Below, piece after piece: positions 23,606-34,462 of a stretch of 64,000 bases of DNA (the first letter of the stretch is position 1; every line of letters begins with the position of its first letter). Origin of the DNA: Casuarina equisetifolia (taxonomy: Eukaryota > Streptophyta > Magnoliopsida > Fagales > Casuarinaceae); NCBI GenBank assembly GCA_028551475.1, contig CM052358.1, forward strand, positions 24,516,853-24,580,852, in the 5' to 3' direction. A program made the position numbers and the translations under genes. The notes beneath the pieces were generated by a model, which worked only from the letters and a program-made list of their open reading frames with translations, had not been told where the DNA came from and did not search any database.

Positions 23606-23812
23606 CTAGAAGCACAAACAGCCCTTGTTCTTATTGTAACAAGAAGCACTTGCAAATTTACTTTTAAGCACTTTCTTGCATGCATCCATACATTTTTGAC
23701 GGTTACATGGATTCAATGTAAGGCCAAAGATTGCCTTAGCTATGTTGGGCACTATTACCATGAACATCAAATCCACAAGAAGTAGCACCACAATTCGGTG
23801 CATGGTTGCCAT
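23606..23812 (-). CDS. Defensin-like six-cysteine secreted peptide (copy 1)
   Basis: Encodes 68 residues from the ATG at 23812 (MATMHR); a longer upstream frame exists but homologues start here. Residues 1-27 are a signal peptide (VVLLLVDLMFMVIV core, NIAKA before the cut). The predicted 41-residue mature peptide has cysteines at 36, 41, 45, 58, 65 and 67, spaced C-x4-C-x3-C-x12-C-x6-C-x-C. The CxxxC plus CxC pair is the signature of the cysteine-stabilised alpha-beta fold. It is basic (KKVLKSK, YNKNKG), as in many antimicrobial or signalling defensin-like peptides, but six rather than eight cysteines and the absence of an intron set it apart from classical plant defensins. Paralogues lie at 36694, 47380 and (broken) 28937. 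An (AT)n TATA-like run is at 23888-23903. The defence role is inference. Confidence 0.75.
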   Translation of the reverse strand: MATMHRIVVLLLVDLMFMVIVPNIAKAIFGLTLNPCNRQKCMDACKKVLKSKFASASCYNKNKGCLCF

Positions 23813-24184
23813 TGAATGTTTGAAACAACAGACAAAAGAAATTCTTGTAAGCGACACTCGAATGATTTTCATACACTCTCTCTGCACTATATATATATAT
23901 ATAGTGGTGAAAATTAGAGGCTAAAGATGGTAAAAATAGAAGAAGAGAATGATGGAGATATTAACATGTCCTATTTGGAAGGAAATCTGAACAAACAATG
24001 CAGTGAATACCATCGCACAAAAAAAAAAAAAAGGTACTCAATTAGTTTAGTATAATATTTGCTAATTTAATATATATATTTGGTACCAAATATGCTCTTT
24101 TTAAGTGTTTTTATTTTAATATGTTTTATAAAGTTCTAATTAATAATCTACTAATAGGGACCCCATTTGGGAAAATCCATGTCT

Positions 24185-24229
24185 ATATATATATATAAAT
24201 GTGTGTGTGTGTGCTCGTGCATTCACACA

Positions 24230-24270
<41 letters not shown>
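24185..24270. repeat. Compound (TA)n/(GT)n microsatellite
   Basis: TA run, then GTGTGTGTGTGTG, a short spacer, then GTATATGTG and a long TA run to 24270. It lies at the position where the paralogous modules carry GGGGACCCCATTTGGG followed by simple sequence (37.2, 47.95 and 53.76 kb). Confidence 0.8.
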
Positions 24271-24273
<3 letters not shown>

Positions 24274-24689
24274 CTTTTTTCCTTCTCATTAGATATTTAT
24301 CAAATCTATGAGTTATTTAGAATGGATTCCTTGGTCTTATCTTAAATCTATATAGAAGAACCATCGGCAGCAGCTAAATTATAAATGCACAATAAATAAG
24401 CTTAGAACTTAACTCAAAACTCAAGAGTTAAAAAGCTCTTGAACGGATGATTAGCACTTATTTAATAACAAAACTCATTATCTTCTCTCTCTCCCTTTCT
24501 CCCCCTCCTTGGCTAGCCTCTTCACCTCTTTGTACTGTCGCATATAGGATTGTTATTTTTTAGTTCTTGTTGTTACAACTTGTTTTAGAATAACCAAAAA
24601 TGGCCAAACATACTGGAAACTTGTAACTTCAAGAAAGAGCATAATCGAAGAAAGCTAACCACAAATGGCCAAGAATCAAGAGTGTCAAT

Positions 24690-24905
24690 GATGCCAAACA
24701 CGGATAGCGGCAATGGATTCTCGCTTTAACATATGCGATCACCAGCATACTCAATGAGTGCTGACGTTGTAGGTTCTTTCAATGGATGCAAGTTCATGAC
24801 CGTTGATGGTTCAATTTCCTGTTCTGACGCGGGAGCATGAAACCTCACGTTCTTTTGGAGATTTTGAGCTAAATTTTGGTCCGAGGATTAAAAGGCACCA
24901 ATTAC
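24690..24905 (-). pseudogene. Dirigent C-terminal remnant, ghost 1
   Basis: Reading the minus strand gives a decayed middle of a dirigent domain: FHAPASEQE matches FYASASQEE, followed by VMNLH for VMNFAF, then a collapsed KYNGST/GGSG region with stops. The same ghost lies downstream of the small cysteine-rich gene at 29925-30112 and 37735-38040, so it travelled with that gene. It belongs to a lineage distinct from the intact copies. Confidence 0.55.
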
Positions 24906-25059
24906 TAAGAGGTCCACTTCCTCTTTTAATATGGGTTTGTAAAAAGAATATATTAATACAGGAAAAACAGCATTTAACACGAATTACTAGGCTGCTAGCG
25001 TGTAGGGAAAGTTGTTCGGCAGCAAGGGGAGGGGGTTTGGTAGTTTTTATTGTTATTTT

Positions 25060-25400
25060 TACTTTTATTTCTTATAAAAAGGTAAGCTTTCATTAATAAA
25101 AATTAGTATATAGAAATATAAAGGCATACTTTAGTATTACAAGTTATGAAGAAATGGAGGTTGGAAATCTTCAAGTCTCACTTAAAATAACATTTTCTTG
25201 AGAGAATTTTATATTTTAAAACAAAAAGTTCTCTCTCATATAATTTTTTTTTTTACTTTTACCAACAAAGTTAGAATCTCAATTGCTTTATTATGAAAGC
25301 TTCTTCTTTTGCATTCTAAATGTAAGTTAAAAAAAATATCTTAATAAGTTTTTTAGCTAAATCTATTGCTTTAGTTACTTTGATAATTCAATTTAGTGCT
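25060..25400 (-). repeat. Dispersed AT-rich repeat, LINE 3'-tail-like, copy 3
   Basis: AAAAAGGTAAGC, TTTCATTAATAAAAATTAG, ATATAAAGGCATACTTTAG, ATTACAAGTTAT, then the TCTCATATAATTTTTT and CAACAAAGTTAG parts, parallel to 4700-5130 and 8690-9060. On the minus strand it ends in a TTACC-T-rich tail as in plant LINEs. No coding part is visible. Confidence 0.35.
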
Positions 25401-27020
25401 TCATTTGATCCTTTAATATGATGTTAGATTCTATTTTCAGCAATGATAGCCTTTCAAATCATCTTTATATACCTATATTAAAAAGAAGAAGATGACTTAT
25501 GCTTTTTACTTAGGACTAACATAAATCATAATATAAGTTAATTGAAGGAAGTCATTATGTAATTTCTTTTATTACAAGAAGTTTATCTTAATAAATTAAT
25601 CATCTAATAAAATTATGTTTACTGATGTCAATAGTTTAAATTAAATCATACTAATTTACCTTTTCATTAACTTATCAAAGATCTTTTAAAATTTCTTTGT
25701 AATAATAGGTAGCTCTATAGAGAATTGAAGTAATAGTGTGTCTTAATTTGAAAAGGTCTCTCAAACTCTATACCTTAGATCCTTTTATATCAAGTTGCAC
25801 TATTGGAGTTCTTTTGTTTTTTGTACTATGAATACACTTACTCTACAAAGAAGAGTTTGGGAGATTAATGAAACTTTAAAGCATATATCCTAAAAGGATA
25901 TTATTCCAAAGTTTAAGATTCAATAGCTCCAATCTCTTTTCTTTGTTTTTTTTTTGTAAGAAAATTGTTTGCTAAAATATTTTGCAAGAACATTATATAT
26001 TTGTACTATCTACTCATAGAAAGTTATTTATTTAAAATTTGTGAGTTCTCTATTAATAACATTGGACCACTTTATTTTTTAAAATAAAGAAAATATTTTT
26101 TTTCCATATACGTAAGATATTAGGATAAGATTAAGGGTTACACCCTTTTTAAAAATACTCATTCACCTTGAGGCAAGGAAGTACTTTTTATGAAAATTAT
26201 ATTTATAAACAAAGGATATTATACTTAAAATCGGATTTTAGTAATTTTTATAATTTTTTTTAAACAAAGATTGAGTCATTCTTTCCTTCTTAAAATTAAC
26301 TTAAAATATAATATTTTTTCATTATATTAAAAATTTATCACGCTCTTTTCGAAGAGGGATGACTCTCTTTTTACTTTAACCCATGTGAGATGATGAGCAG
26401 AGTAGGTTCTAGAGTTTCACTCCTAGTTTACAATGAGTCATATACATGAGCGCTAGGTATTTGACAATATAGACTGCCTGAGAAAGCACCGGTTACAGGC
26501 CAGGCCATACATGGTGCTAGTGAGAGTCCAGAAATGTTATGGAGAACTAAAGTCTACGTTTTAGGTGAAAATCCCTCAATGGTTCTCACTGATCTACCAA
26601 GTAGGTGACGAACTTAAAAGATTATCATGCCAATAGAAGCAAAATGGCAATATGGTGTAACATGAGTTAGCATGGACTTATGGTAGAAATTAATATAGGT
26701 TTTGGGCTGAAAAACCTAAAACAGCATTTATTGAGAGAATATATGGTTCATGTACATGAGTCTCAAAACCACAAAGAAGCCCATGGTAGCTCCTTAACAA
26801 AGTGGTGAGAGAAAGGAATCAACTATTACCATGGGCCTCAATGGGCCTGTCCTTGTATGGGCTGTTATGTGTGCATATCAACATCATCTTTCAACAGAGC
26901 ATGTAGACTTAATTTTGGGATATCTATATTGTATTATCATATATAATTATCTACTATTTACATAAATCCATTTGCTTATTTTTTTTTAAAAGATATACCC
27001 AAAGAGGAACAATTTTACAA
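25400..27020. other. Intergenic DNA; flank duplicated at 38.15-39.5 kb
   Basis: 26030-26550 aligns with 38150-38340 plus 39190-39520 (AAGATTAAGGGTTACACCC, GAGGAAGTACTTTTTA, GGATATTATA, CCATGTGAGATGATGAGC, ACAGGCCAGGCCATACATGG). 26660-26890 resembles LTR debris (TGGGCCTCAATGGGCCTG) without termini. No gene. Confidence 0.45.
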
Positions 27021-27029
27021 GACAAAGGC

Positions 27030-27997
27030 ATTACGAGTCCTAAATTGAACAAGTCCCCTAGCCAACCGGAAAACCCCACTACCTCCGATCACCGGCATAT
27101 TCCTCACAGTGCTGAACATGGCACTCCGTTAGAGCAAAGTGATTTTGCTCCCGTTGTTCTTTCCATTAGTGGACGCTTAAGTTCATAACCAATAGTAGAC
27201 CAAACTCTTGTTACGACGCGGATGCATAAAATCCTTGAGCCCTCTTGTAATGATCCTGCATGGGGTGCATGGGACGGCTTGAACCAGTATGGGAGGAAGA
27301 ACTACTATCTGAGTTATTTTGCGGGGCCAGGGGAAGTACTGGACGCATCATTTGGAGCAGCGCAGGGTAGTGAAGGGATGTCTTCATTTAAACCGGAGCA
27401 GTGCCGGGTTACCTTCTTGCTTATGGCGTGACCTTTGCACTAGGACGACAATAGTACTGTTAGGAGTGTCTTTTGGCAAATCACACCATGCTGTAAGCTG
27501 CCCTTAGTCCACAGGGCATGGATTTGGTAGAGTCCTCTTTATTATAGAAACAAAGTAACCGGCATTGTTTTGTATACTCTTAAGGCCGGTCACGATAGGC
27601 GGAAGGAAGAAATACTCTTCCCTCTTACACGAGGCTCAGCCTATCCAAAGGCCAAACACATCCTCCACAACTGCTGCCCACAGCACCTTCCTACCTACTT
27701 CGTGCTCAACTTTGGCTAAAGGGTTAAAAGGTCATTCCGTCATATGTATTTTACCAAAGCCCCACGTTGTGTTGAAAGGTGGTGGCACGACCCCGACCCC
27801 CATGGGATTATGGCCGCTGACGATGTCTTGGAAGTATAAGCGGAAGTGGCTAAACTCTTCTTTCTTGAGGCCTAGATGCTTCCCGTCTAGGCTTTTCGCT
27901 AACCCTTTATACTCTCCGGTGACCAAAGTTGTGGACAAGGAAGAGATGAAGAAGAAAACATGAGTTGAGAAGCCCAGATGAGAAGAATTCTAGCCTT
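27030..27997 (-). pseudogene. Dirigent pseudogene split by an LTR-like insert (copy 7)
   Basis: The N-terminal half is 27686-27997 (STTLVTGEYKGLAKSLD, then LGLKKEEFSHFRLYF with QDIVSGHNP). The C-terminal half is 27030-27245 (a decayed FYASAS segment to the RLARG part of the GGSG block). A 440-bp element lies between them exactly at the GxAQGF/SSKLVG junction. The start codon is also gone: the site reads AAG instead of ATG before GCTAGAATTC. The last ~25 codons are missing. The same start loss and insert are found in the copies at 35.4 and 46.1 kb, so this gene was dead before it was multiplied. Confidence 0.8.
27246..27685. mobile_element. LTR-like element E inside dirigent pseudogene (complete copy)
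   Basis: Begins TGTAATGATCC (TGTTATGACC in the 32986 copy) and ends CCCACAGCA, i.e. TG..CA termini, 440 bp. The bases after it (CCTTC) resume the dirigent sequence; the 5' flank CCTCT looks like the decayed target copy. An internal TATAGAAACAAAG region (TATAAGAACAGAG in the others) may be the LTR TATA box. There is no protein domain. The ~70-codon open stretch (WGAWDGLNQYGRK) is unrecognised and may be chance. Best explained as a solo LTR; orientation unproven. Confidence 0.55.
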
Positions 27998-28936
27998 GGA
28001 CCTGTGTCCCATTACTCACTTCACTGTTGGTAAAATGACTTGAACATAGCGGAAATCGGCAACCTAGGCATTGTTTCCCTTACCAATTCCGATGTGCCAC
28101 TTCACTTGAAGGACTTATACAGAAAAATGTTTAAAAGTTTTGGTAAGTACTTTGGCAAACCTTTTGTGGAAAAAAAAAAGACTTTTTCTTGCAAGAAGAT
28201 CAATGTCATTTTTCCTCACATGTATTGTCCTTTGTGGAATAATCACCAGCCTTCATTCCAAGATTGTTTACATAGGTTACAAATTACACAAACAAGCCCA
28301 AGGCATAGCTAAAGAACCTAAATAGTGCAAGGGAGGCAAGTATTTGTTTTTTCTTTTTAGAGAATTAAGTATAATTTACACTTGGAATAACCCATAATGG
28401 AAGGTGGAGAGGCAGAAACATAGTTCTAGAGTTTCAACTATAATGTTGCCAAAGATCATCTAACCTAATGATTTCAATTTGTAAGTTTTTGTTTTGTTTT
28501 GTTAAAAATAAAAATTGAAATGTCAATCATGTTTAGCGCTATATGGTTAAGAATGGGTTTTATATTAAAGTTTAAAGGTAATAAGAGTTCTTTCTTTTCT
28601 TTAACTAGTTTTTGCATTGGATATGATATTTATAGCAACAAGTTACACAATTAAAAGGAATTGCATGAAAGGACTGATCTTCCACGTTAAGTGTCTCAAT
28701 AATCTATCAGTTGTTATGGAGGAGGAAAAGAATAGTGTAATTTTTTTTTTGAAAGTAATTGATATAATATTTATTTAGCTGTCACATCTATTACACTCAG
28801 CAAAGATAAGATATCAAACAAATGAAAGTAACAATAATAAACTTAGTAGGTGAACATTCAATTTATTAATTCCTCAAATAGAGACTCACAAAGAGATAGT
28901 AAAATTGATGTACCATGAACCCTTTTTTGACATACA

Positions 28937-29124
28937 TCATCCACTAAAGCACAAACAACCCTTATTCTTAATGGAACAAGAAGTGCTTAAAAATTCACTT
29001 TTAAGAACTTTCTTGCATGGATCAAAACATTTTTATTGGGTACATGGACTCAACATGTAGGTGTAGTTGCCGTGAATATCATGCCCACAAGAAGAAGCAC
29101 CATAGCCCAACTCATGCCTACAAT
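28937..29124 (-). pseudogene. Broken defensin-like peptide gene (copy 2)
   Basis: Retains MSWAMVLLLVG of the signal peptide and the C-terminal frame with CKKVLKSEF, CSIKNKG and CLCFSG, including the CxC pair. The first ATG is mutated (GTAGGCATG instead of ATGGCxxxxATG). About 20-30 bp around the signal-peptide end are deleted, and TAA interrupts the frame two codons before the second cysteine. Neighbours match the other modules: dirigent pseudogene on the right flank side, ghost dirigent at 29925-30112. Confidence 0.75.
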
Positions 29125-29924
29125 TGAATGTTTGAAACAATAAAACTAAAAAAAGACTTTGTAAGAGAAACTCAAATAACTTTTATATGCTCTCTCTACA
29201 TTTTATATGTAGTGGTGAAAATTAAAGGCTAAAGATGGTAAAAGTAGAAGAGAATGATGGAGATATCAATGCATTCTATTCGGAAGGAAATATGAATGAA
29301 CAATGCAGCGAAAACCTTACCCAAAAAAAGGTATTCAATTAGTTTAATATAACATTTGTTAATTCAATACATATGGTTGGTACCAAATATGCACTTTTTT
29401 AACTGTTTTTGTTGTAATCTACTTCTTTATAGAGTTTTAATTAAGTATCTATCTAATGGAAACCCCATTTGGGTTTGTCCATGTAATTTGTTTTATTTTA
29501 TTTTTCATTTTTTTTCTTCTCATTGGAGATTTATCAAACCTATGAGTTATATAGAATCCACATTGATCCTTATCTTAAGTCTATAGCTATACATAAAAAC
29601 CATAAGCAGCAGATAACTTACAAATGCATAATAAATAAACTCAAAGCTTAACTCAAAAATCTAAGTCGTGCAGGAGTTAATATCTCATGAATGGATGATT
29701 AGCACTTGTTTAATAAAAATATAACGAAACTGATTACCTTCTCTGCACTCTTCTTGAATAGTCTCTTGGGCTCTTTGTACCGTCGCTTGTAGGATTTTTA
29801 TTTTTTAGTTTTCCTTGTTACAACTTGATTTACTACCAAAAATGGCCAAACATACTGGAAACTCGTAACTTCAAGAAGAAGCATAATTGAACAAAGCTAA
29901 CCACGAATGGTCAAGAATCATGAG

Positions 29925-30112
29925 TGCCAATGACTCCACGCACAGATGATGGCATATTTCTGTCTCGCTATCAAAGTTTTGGACTCTTGTTTGAACATAA
30001 CACGCAGCAAACCAGAGAAGCCCGCTGTCTCCGATAACTGGCATCCCTTCCTCCCTAGCATAGTGATAGTGCTGCCGTTGTACTTCCCTTCAACGGATGC
30101 AAGGGTCATGAT
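29925..30112 (-). pseudogene. Dirigent C-terminal remnant, ghost 2
   Basis: [16 protein letters not shown] is still perfectly readable, followed by a frame-shifted FSGLLRVM piece derived from GGSGLxRxA and by QESKTL. The stretch ends at 30112, where an unrelated GC-rich segment begins. Paralogue of the ghosts at 24690 and 37735. Confidence 0.7.
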
Positions 30113-30129
30113 AGCTTTCGAATGGTGTA

Positions 30130-30490
30130 TCTTTTGTTGTCATCTGAGCAGTCATCGGCAGCCAATTTGAGCGGCGGGTCATGGTAAGCATTGAGCGGGT
30201 CGAGCGACTGGGGTTTTGGTCACACGAGTTTTGGGTTGAGAAGCGGGTCACGCATCTACAGGTTGTGTGGGCTTTTGAGGGTCACACATTGAACCACAGG
30301 TCGTGGGTGCAGATCTCTGGGTTGCGTCCAAGCCTTCTAGACCGTGGGCTCGCGAGTTTGCTCATGGGTCACCCCTTTGGACTGTTGGGTTGAGTCGCAC
30401 AAGCAGGCTTCTAGATTGCTGGCATTAGGCTTCGCCAGTTTCAAGCTCGGGTCATGTGATGCATGTGCCACTGGGCTTGGCAGATTTAGA
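30130..30490. other. GC-rich island of unknown origin
   Basis: Stands out from the AT-rich surroundings and is full of short GGGTC/GGGTT/GGGTCA words (GCGGGTCATGG, GAGCGGGTCGAGCG, GAAGCGGGTCACGC, GCTCGGGTCATGTG). It is absent from the paralogous modules at 24.9 and 38.0 kb, so it is an insertion next to ghost 2. No family is recognised. The repeated GGGTC words suggest a decayed minisatellite or transposable element. Confidence 0.5.
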
Positions 30491-30815
30491 CTAAGTTTCT
30501 CATTTGGATTGCTTATTTTAAATAGTACCTATTTTTCTACAAAATATTCTAGCATTATTTTTCTTACTTAAATCAATAAACAAGTAATGATTTTAATTAT
30601 AATATTTTATTTATTATCATTAAAATATTAATATATTCCGCCATAGATGGTTTGGTACAATAGTATAATAGGAATAAATATAAGCTATTTTTTCATTGAT
30701 TTGACATCTAACTGGACACTTCACAAAAAGATAATTTTTAAGCGATTTAAATGAAAAGACCAACCCCTCTTGGCTTAAAGCAACCTTAGACTTCGCAACA
30801 TATACTTCAAGAGCA

Positions 30816-31391
30816 TCAATAATGGAACACATAGACATTATACTCAACGATGGCCTCTTCTAACTCGAAGGTATGAGTCCTAGCTTGAACATAGCCCCTA
30901 GCCAATCGAAAAATCCCACTGCCTCCGATCACTGGCATCTCCCTCACACTGCTGAGCACTGCATTCCGGCCTAGTACAGTGATTGTGCTCCCGTTATACT
31001 TTCCTTCAGTGAACACTATGTTCATAACCTGTAGTAGAGAAAGCTGTTGTTGTGACGCGGCTGCATAAAATCCTTGAGCCGTTCCTACCAACTTCGAGCT
31101 CAACTTTGGTTCCCGGCTTAAAGGATCATCTATTATACTTATTCGACCAAAGACCGTTGGTGTGTCGAAAGATGGGGGTACGACCTCGACCGCCGTGGCA
31201 TTATGGCCCCCGACGATGTCATGAAAGTAGAAGTGGAAGTGGCTGAACTTTTCTTTCTTGAGGCCTAGATGCTTCCGGTCTAGGCTTTTTACAAATCCTT
31301 CATACTCTCCGGTGACCGGTGTTTTGGAGATGGAAAAGATAAAGAAGAAAATGACGAACTGGGAAGCAAAGACGGGAAGGATTCTAGCCAT
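30816..31391 (-). CDS. Dirigent family protein (intact, cluster copy 8, divergent)
   Basis: Encodes 191 residues. Signal peptide is about 1-28 (MARILPVFASQFVIFFFIFS, then KTPVTG). Blocks: HFHFYFHD at 51-58 with GGHNATAV, GTAQGFYAAASQ at 103-114, EGKYNGST at 129-136, GRN at 141-143, GGSGIFRLARGY at 156-167, ending YNVYVFHY. Sequons are Asn64 (NAT, unique to this copy) and Asn133; the usual NSS after PP is replaced by DTPT. The loop before the last strand is two residues shorter (FELEEAIVEYN). Phe to Leu in the FRFARGY motif is shared with the nearby pseudogenes, marking a sub-lineage with the copies at 27, 33-35, 45 and 46 kb, of which this is the only survivor. Intact frame and motifs argue that it is functional. 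Confidence 0.9.
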   Translation of the reverse strand: MARILPVFASQFVIFFFIFSISKTPVTGEYEGFVKSLDRKHLGLKKEKFSHFHFYFHDIVGGHNATAVEVVPPSFDTPTVFGRISIIDDPLSREPKLSSKLVGTAQGFYAAASQQQLSLLQVMNIVFTEGKYNGSTITVLGRNAVLSSVREMPVIGGSGIFRLARGYVQARTHTFELEEAIVEYNVYVFHY

Positions 31392-31439
31392 AAGTTATGA
31401 GTCGGTTTCAATAGTTTTTGAACTCTACTTAAACAGCAA

Positions 31440-32700
31440 TTTGGATGGAGTTAAACTATAGCTTTCCTATCTTTTACTTTTCATTCCAATTATATTATAA
31501 TTAATATTAAATTCACGAGCTTCACATTTTTATACTTTTTAAAGGTTATATAGCACAAGCTAGAGATATTGGGGGATCTTGTTTCACTTTTGTCGGTGAG
31601 CCTCCAACAACCACTGTTCTTAGCAAGCATCTTGCCTTTTCGACCTTTTTTCCCTTTTGCCTTGTGTTTTTGTCGTCTCTTCATCACTGAAACCAACTAG
31701 CATTGTTAATTGCTAAAACTTGCTGCTGACTCCCTTCGATTCTCTCCTAATAACCTTGACCAGTCAAAGATTCCGAACATTGAAAAATAATTGCATTTTT
31801 TAATCCTATACTATAAGTTAAATTTTCTTTCGCTTTAGACAATTACTCTCTATCCACCAATGAACAGGGATGACCCTCTTTTTTTAATTACAAGCCATCT
31901 GAGATGATGAGTTGGGGTCAGGTTCAGAGTTGCAATTCCAACTTTACAATGAGTCATATGCATAAGCGCAAGTGTTGATAATACAGAAAAGTTAAAAAAG
32001 CATCGTTTATAGTGCCAGGCCATACATGGCGCTTATGAAACTCCATCGATCTTTCTTATTTTTATTATTAGATAAAGGAGATTTAGGGGTAGTAAAATAT
32101 TAAACCAAGACCTAATTCTTAGGCGATCAGTTACTGACCAAGGGACTGTACTATGTTCTACATGGAAAATAGAAGAATTTAAAAGATAATTTATAAAAAT
32201 TACAGATTCTCCCATTTAATGCCTTATGATTTTAAGTGATAGATATATACTATTCTCTATAAAATTTGATATTGTATTAGAGCATAGGTTCTCTCTTATC
32301 ATCTCTATGAATAGAGGTGAGCCCATAATCCATGTAAGAAGTGGCATCACAAGATAGTTTTGGTTGAACCATTGTAGTGAGGGAATATGCTAAAGAAATA
32401 ATGTGGAGTTGGCCTATATTGTTACAAAATTCTAAATGAGAAACATGAGAACTTAAAAAGTAATTTATAAATAAATGAGTTCTTTCTTTAATGCTTGTGA
32501 CTTTTAAGTTGATATGAAACATTCTATATAAAATTTAATTGTTACTATCACAATGTTGATTCTAGCGTCAATATGGAGACAATAGAAGACTATTACGCTA
32601 ATAGAAACAAAATGGCAATATGATGTTAGATGATTTGAAGGGGAAGTAGGGTAGAAAGTAATAAAAGTTACTTTTTGATTGTTCAGAGACCAGAGACTTG
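31440..32700. other. Intergenic DNA with degenerate flank blocks
   Basis: 31560-31770 matches the GCATCTTGCC block of other flanks. 31860-32040 matches 26340-26530 (ATGACCCTCTTTTT, GAGATGATGAG, CCAGGCCATACATGG). A local duplication pairs 32170-32290 with 32450-32550 (AAAGATAATTTATAAA and CTATATAAAATTT words). No gene. Confidence 0.4.
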
Positions 32701-32721
32701 ACAACATATACATCAAGAGCA

Positions 32722-32985
32722 TTAATAATTGTACACAAAGACATTATACTCAATGATGGAATCTGTTGTCTGGATATCGAAGGTATGAGTCCTCGCTTGA
32801 ACAAGTGCCCTAGCTAACCAGAAAACCCCACTACCTCCAATCACCAGCATCTCTCTCAACGTGGCGTTCCAGCAGAGCAAAGTAATTGTTCTCGCGTTGT
32901 ACTTTCCTTCAGTGAACACTTACGTTCACAACCATTAGTAGACCAAGTTATTGTTACGTGGATGCATAAAATCCTTGAACCCCCT
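32722..32985 (-). pseudogene. Dirigent pseudogene, C-terminal half (copy 9)
   Basis: The readable frame from 32919 gives FTEGKYNARTITLL, then [17 protein letters not shown] and the terminal EYNVFVYNY, with a deletion between them that shortens the GRN-containing loop. NGS has become NAR. Upstream (32920-32985) the FYASAS part is frame-shifted. It ends at the LTR-like element E at 32986; the matching N-terminal half is 35390-35700. Confidence 0.8.
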
Positions 32986-33695
32986 TGTTATGACCCTCCA
33001 TGGGGTGCCTGGGACAGCTTGAACCGCTATGGGAGAAAGACATACTACCTGAGTTCTTTTGCGGGGCGGGGTTCAGCACGGGGTAGTGAATGTTAGGAAT
33101 AAATAGCCGAAGGAAGCCACATCAGACAAAGCTGAAAGGTCAATGAAAATTGAGAAACAGAGGATTGACGAAGAAAAGAGAAGATGAGCGGAAGATGAGA
33201 GAACGTGAACAAGAGAGGAGGAAGATAGAACAGAGAGTGAACCAACTAAGTTCCTTGGACTTGCTTGAAGGATTATACTACTGGATGCCCATTTTGTAGG
33301 GCTCTTACGCAGCTACTTACGCCAACAACTTGCGCATCATCGTCATTACAAAAAACTGACTGTCAGACTACAACTAGTATTACAGAGAAACAAACCAGAA
33401 ACAACTTCCACAAGCTTCTTCCTGCTCTGCATACAAGGATTATATTGCGTTTAGATAACTATATGGGGTGAACGGAAGCTAAGCCACTGCAGTAGTCACG
33501 GGAAAGGGAGAACAAGCCCACTAGAACATAGCCTGATAATTATCGGGTGGAAGATACTGTGGAACCATGACATTTGACGTAGCTTCATCATCTATGGCAG
33601 CACACAAGCCGGAGTTGGTATCCGAAGTAGTTGAAACTCCAGATGAAGAATTCCAGAAATGCCATCAACATTAACATGACCCTCCATGGGGTGCA

Positions 33696-34378
33696 TGTTG
33701 GGTTGGTCCAACCCATATTTGAGGACTTATTATTGGGTCTAATTAGGGTAATGTGGCCCTAAGGTTTAAAAAGAAAAATATAGGATTTTTCTTTAGAGAA
33801 GAGGTGAGTGGCCGTCAAAAAGAAAGAGAGAGGAAAAGAAAAGAGCAGAATTTCGCAGGAATTAGAGGCCCTACGCAACAGTTGATCAAACTTTTGATCA
33901 AGGTTGATCTGTGGTCCGATTGAGCTAATTTTTTGTCAGCAGGTTCAGGATTGGGTGTTCTTCATTGTGACAGTTGGATTATCGTTTGGAGCTTTTGAAG
34001 TTAGCAGATCTTGGTTGAAAATTTGGGTGATATTTATCTAACTTTTCTTGGTTAAGTTGTTATTTATAACTTGTTCTTCACTATTCATTGGTAATTCTAT
34101 TATTGTTGAATCAATAAATCTTAGTCCTGTTGCTATTGTTAAGGATTTGATTGGGTTGTAACCTAACGATTTATATAGTGAAGATTTGGGTGGACTTCGT
34201 AATTGGTCCCGTAATTTTTTATCCTTCACGTTGCAAGGGTTTTTCCATATAGAAATTCTTTTGTGTTGAGTGTGATATTTGCTTATTCTACTTGTGATTC
34301 AAATACATCATTGATGTTTTAGTATTTCCTCACAGGTTCAATCAAAGTGGGAAACATTATAAGTCATTTTTCCCATCA
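33696..34378. mobile_element. Solo LTR, 683 bp, with perfect target duplication
   Basis: Starts TGTTGGGTTGGTCC and ends TTTTCCCATCA (TG..CA). It is flanked by GTGCA on both sides (33691-33695 and 34379-34383). The uninterrupted target GGGGTGCATGGG is preserved in the homologous element at 27246. Late-LTR text such as TTGCAAGGGTTTTTCC is reminiscent of copia LTRs. No internal domain, so a solo LTR or a very short non-autonomous element. Confidence 0.75.
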
Positions 34379-34462
34379 GTGCATGGGGCGGCATGAATCA
34401 GTATGAGAGAACACCTACTATCTGAGTTCTTTTGCGGGGCCAGGGCAGCGCGGGGTAGTGAA

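Noticed and set aside
24185-24270. TA/GT run as origin or promoter element
   Set aside because: Simple microsatellite whose length differs in every paralogous module; no gene starts from it.
26660-26890. Possible LTR fragment with TGGGCC words
   Set aside because: Suggestive composition only; no boundaries or coding domain.
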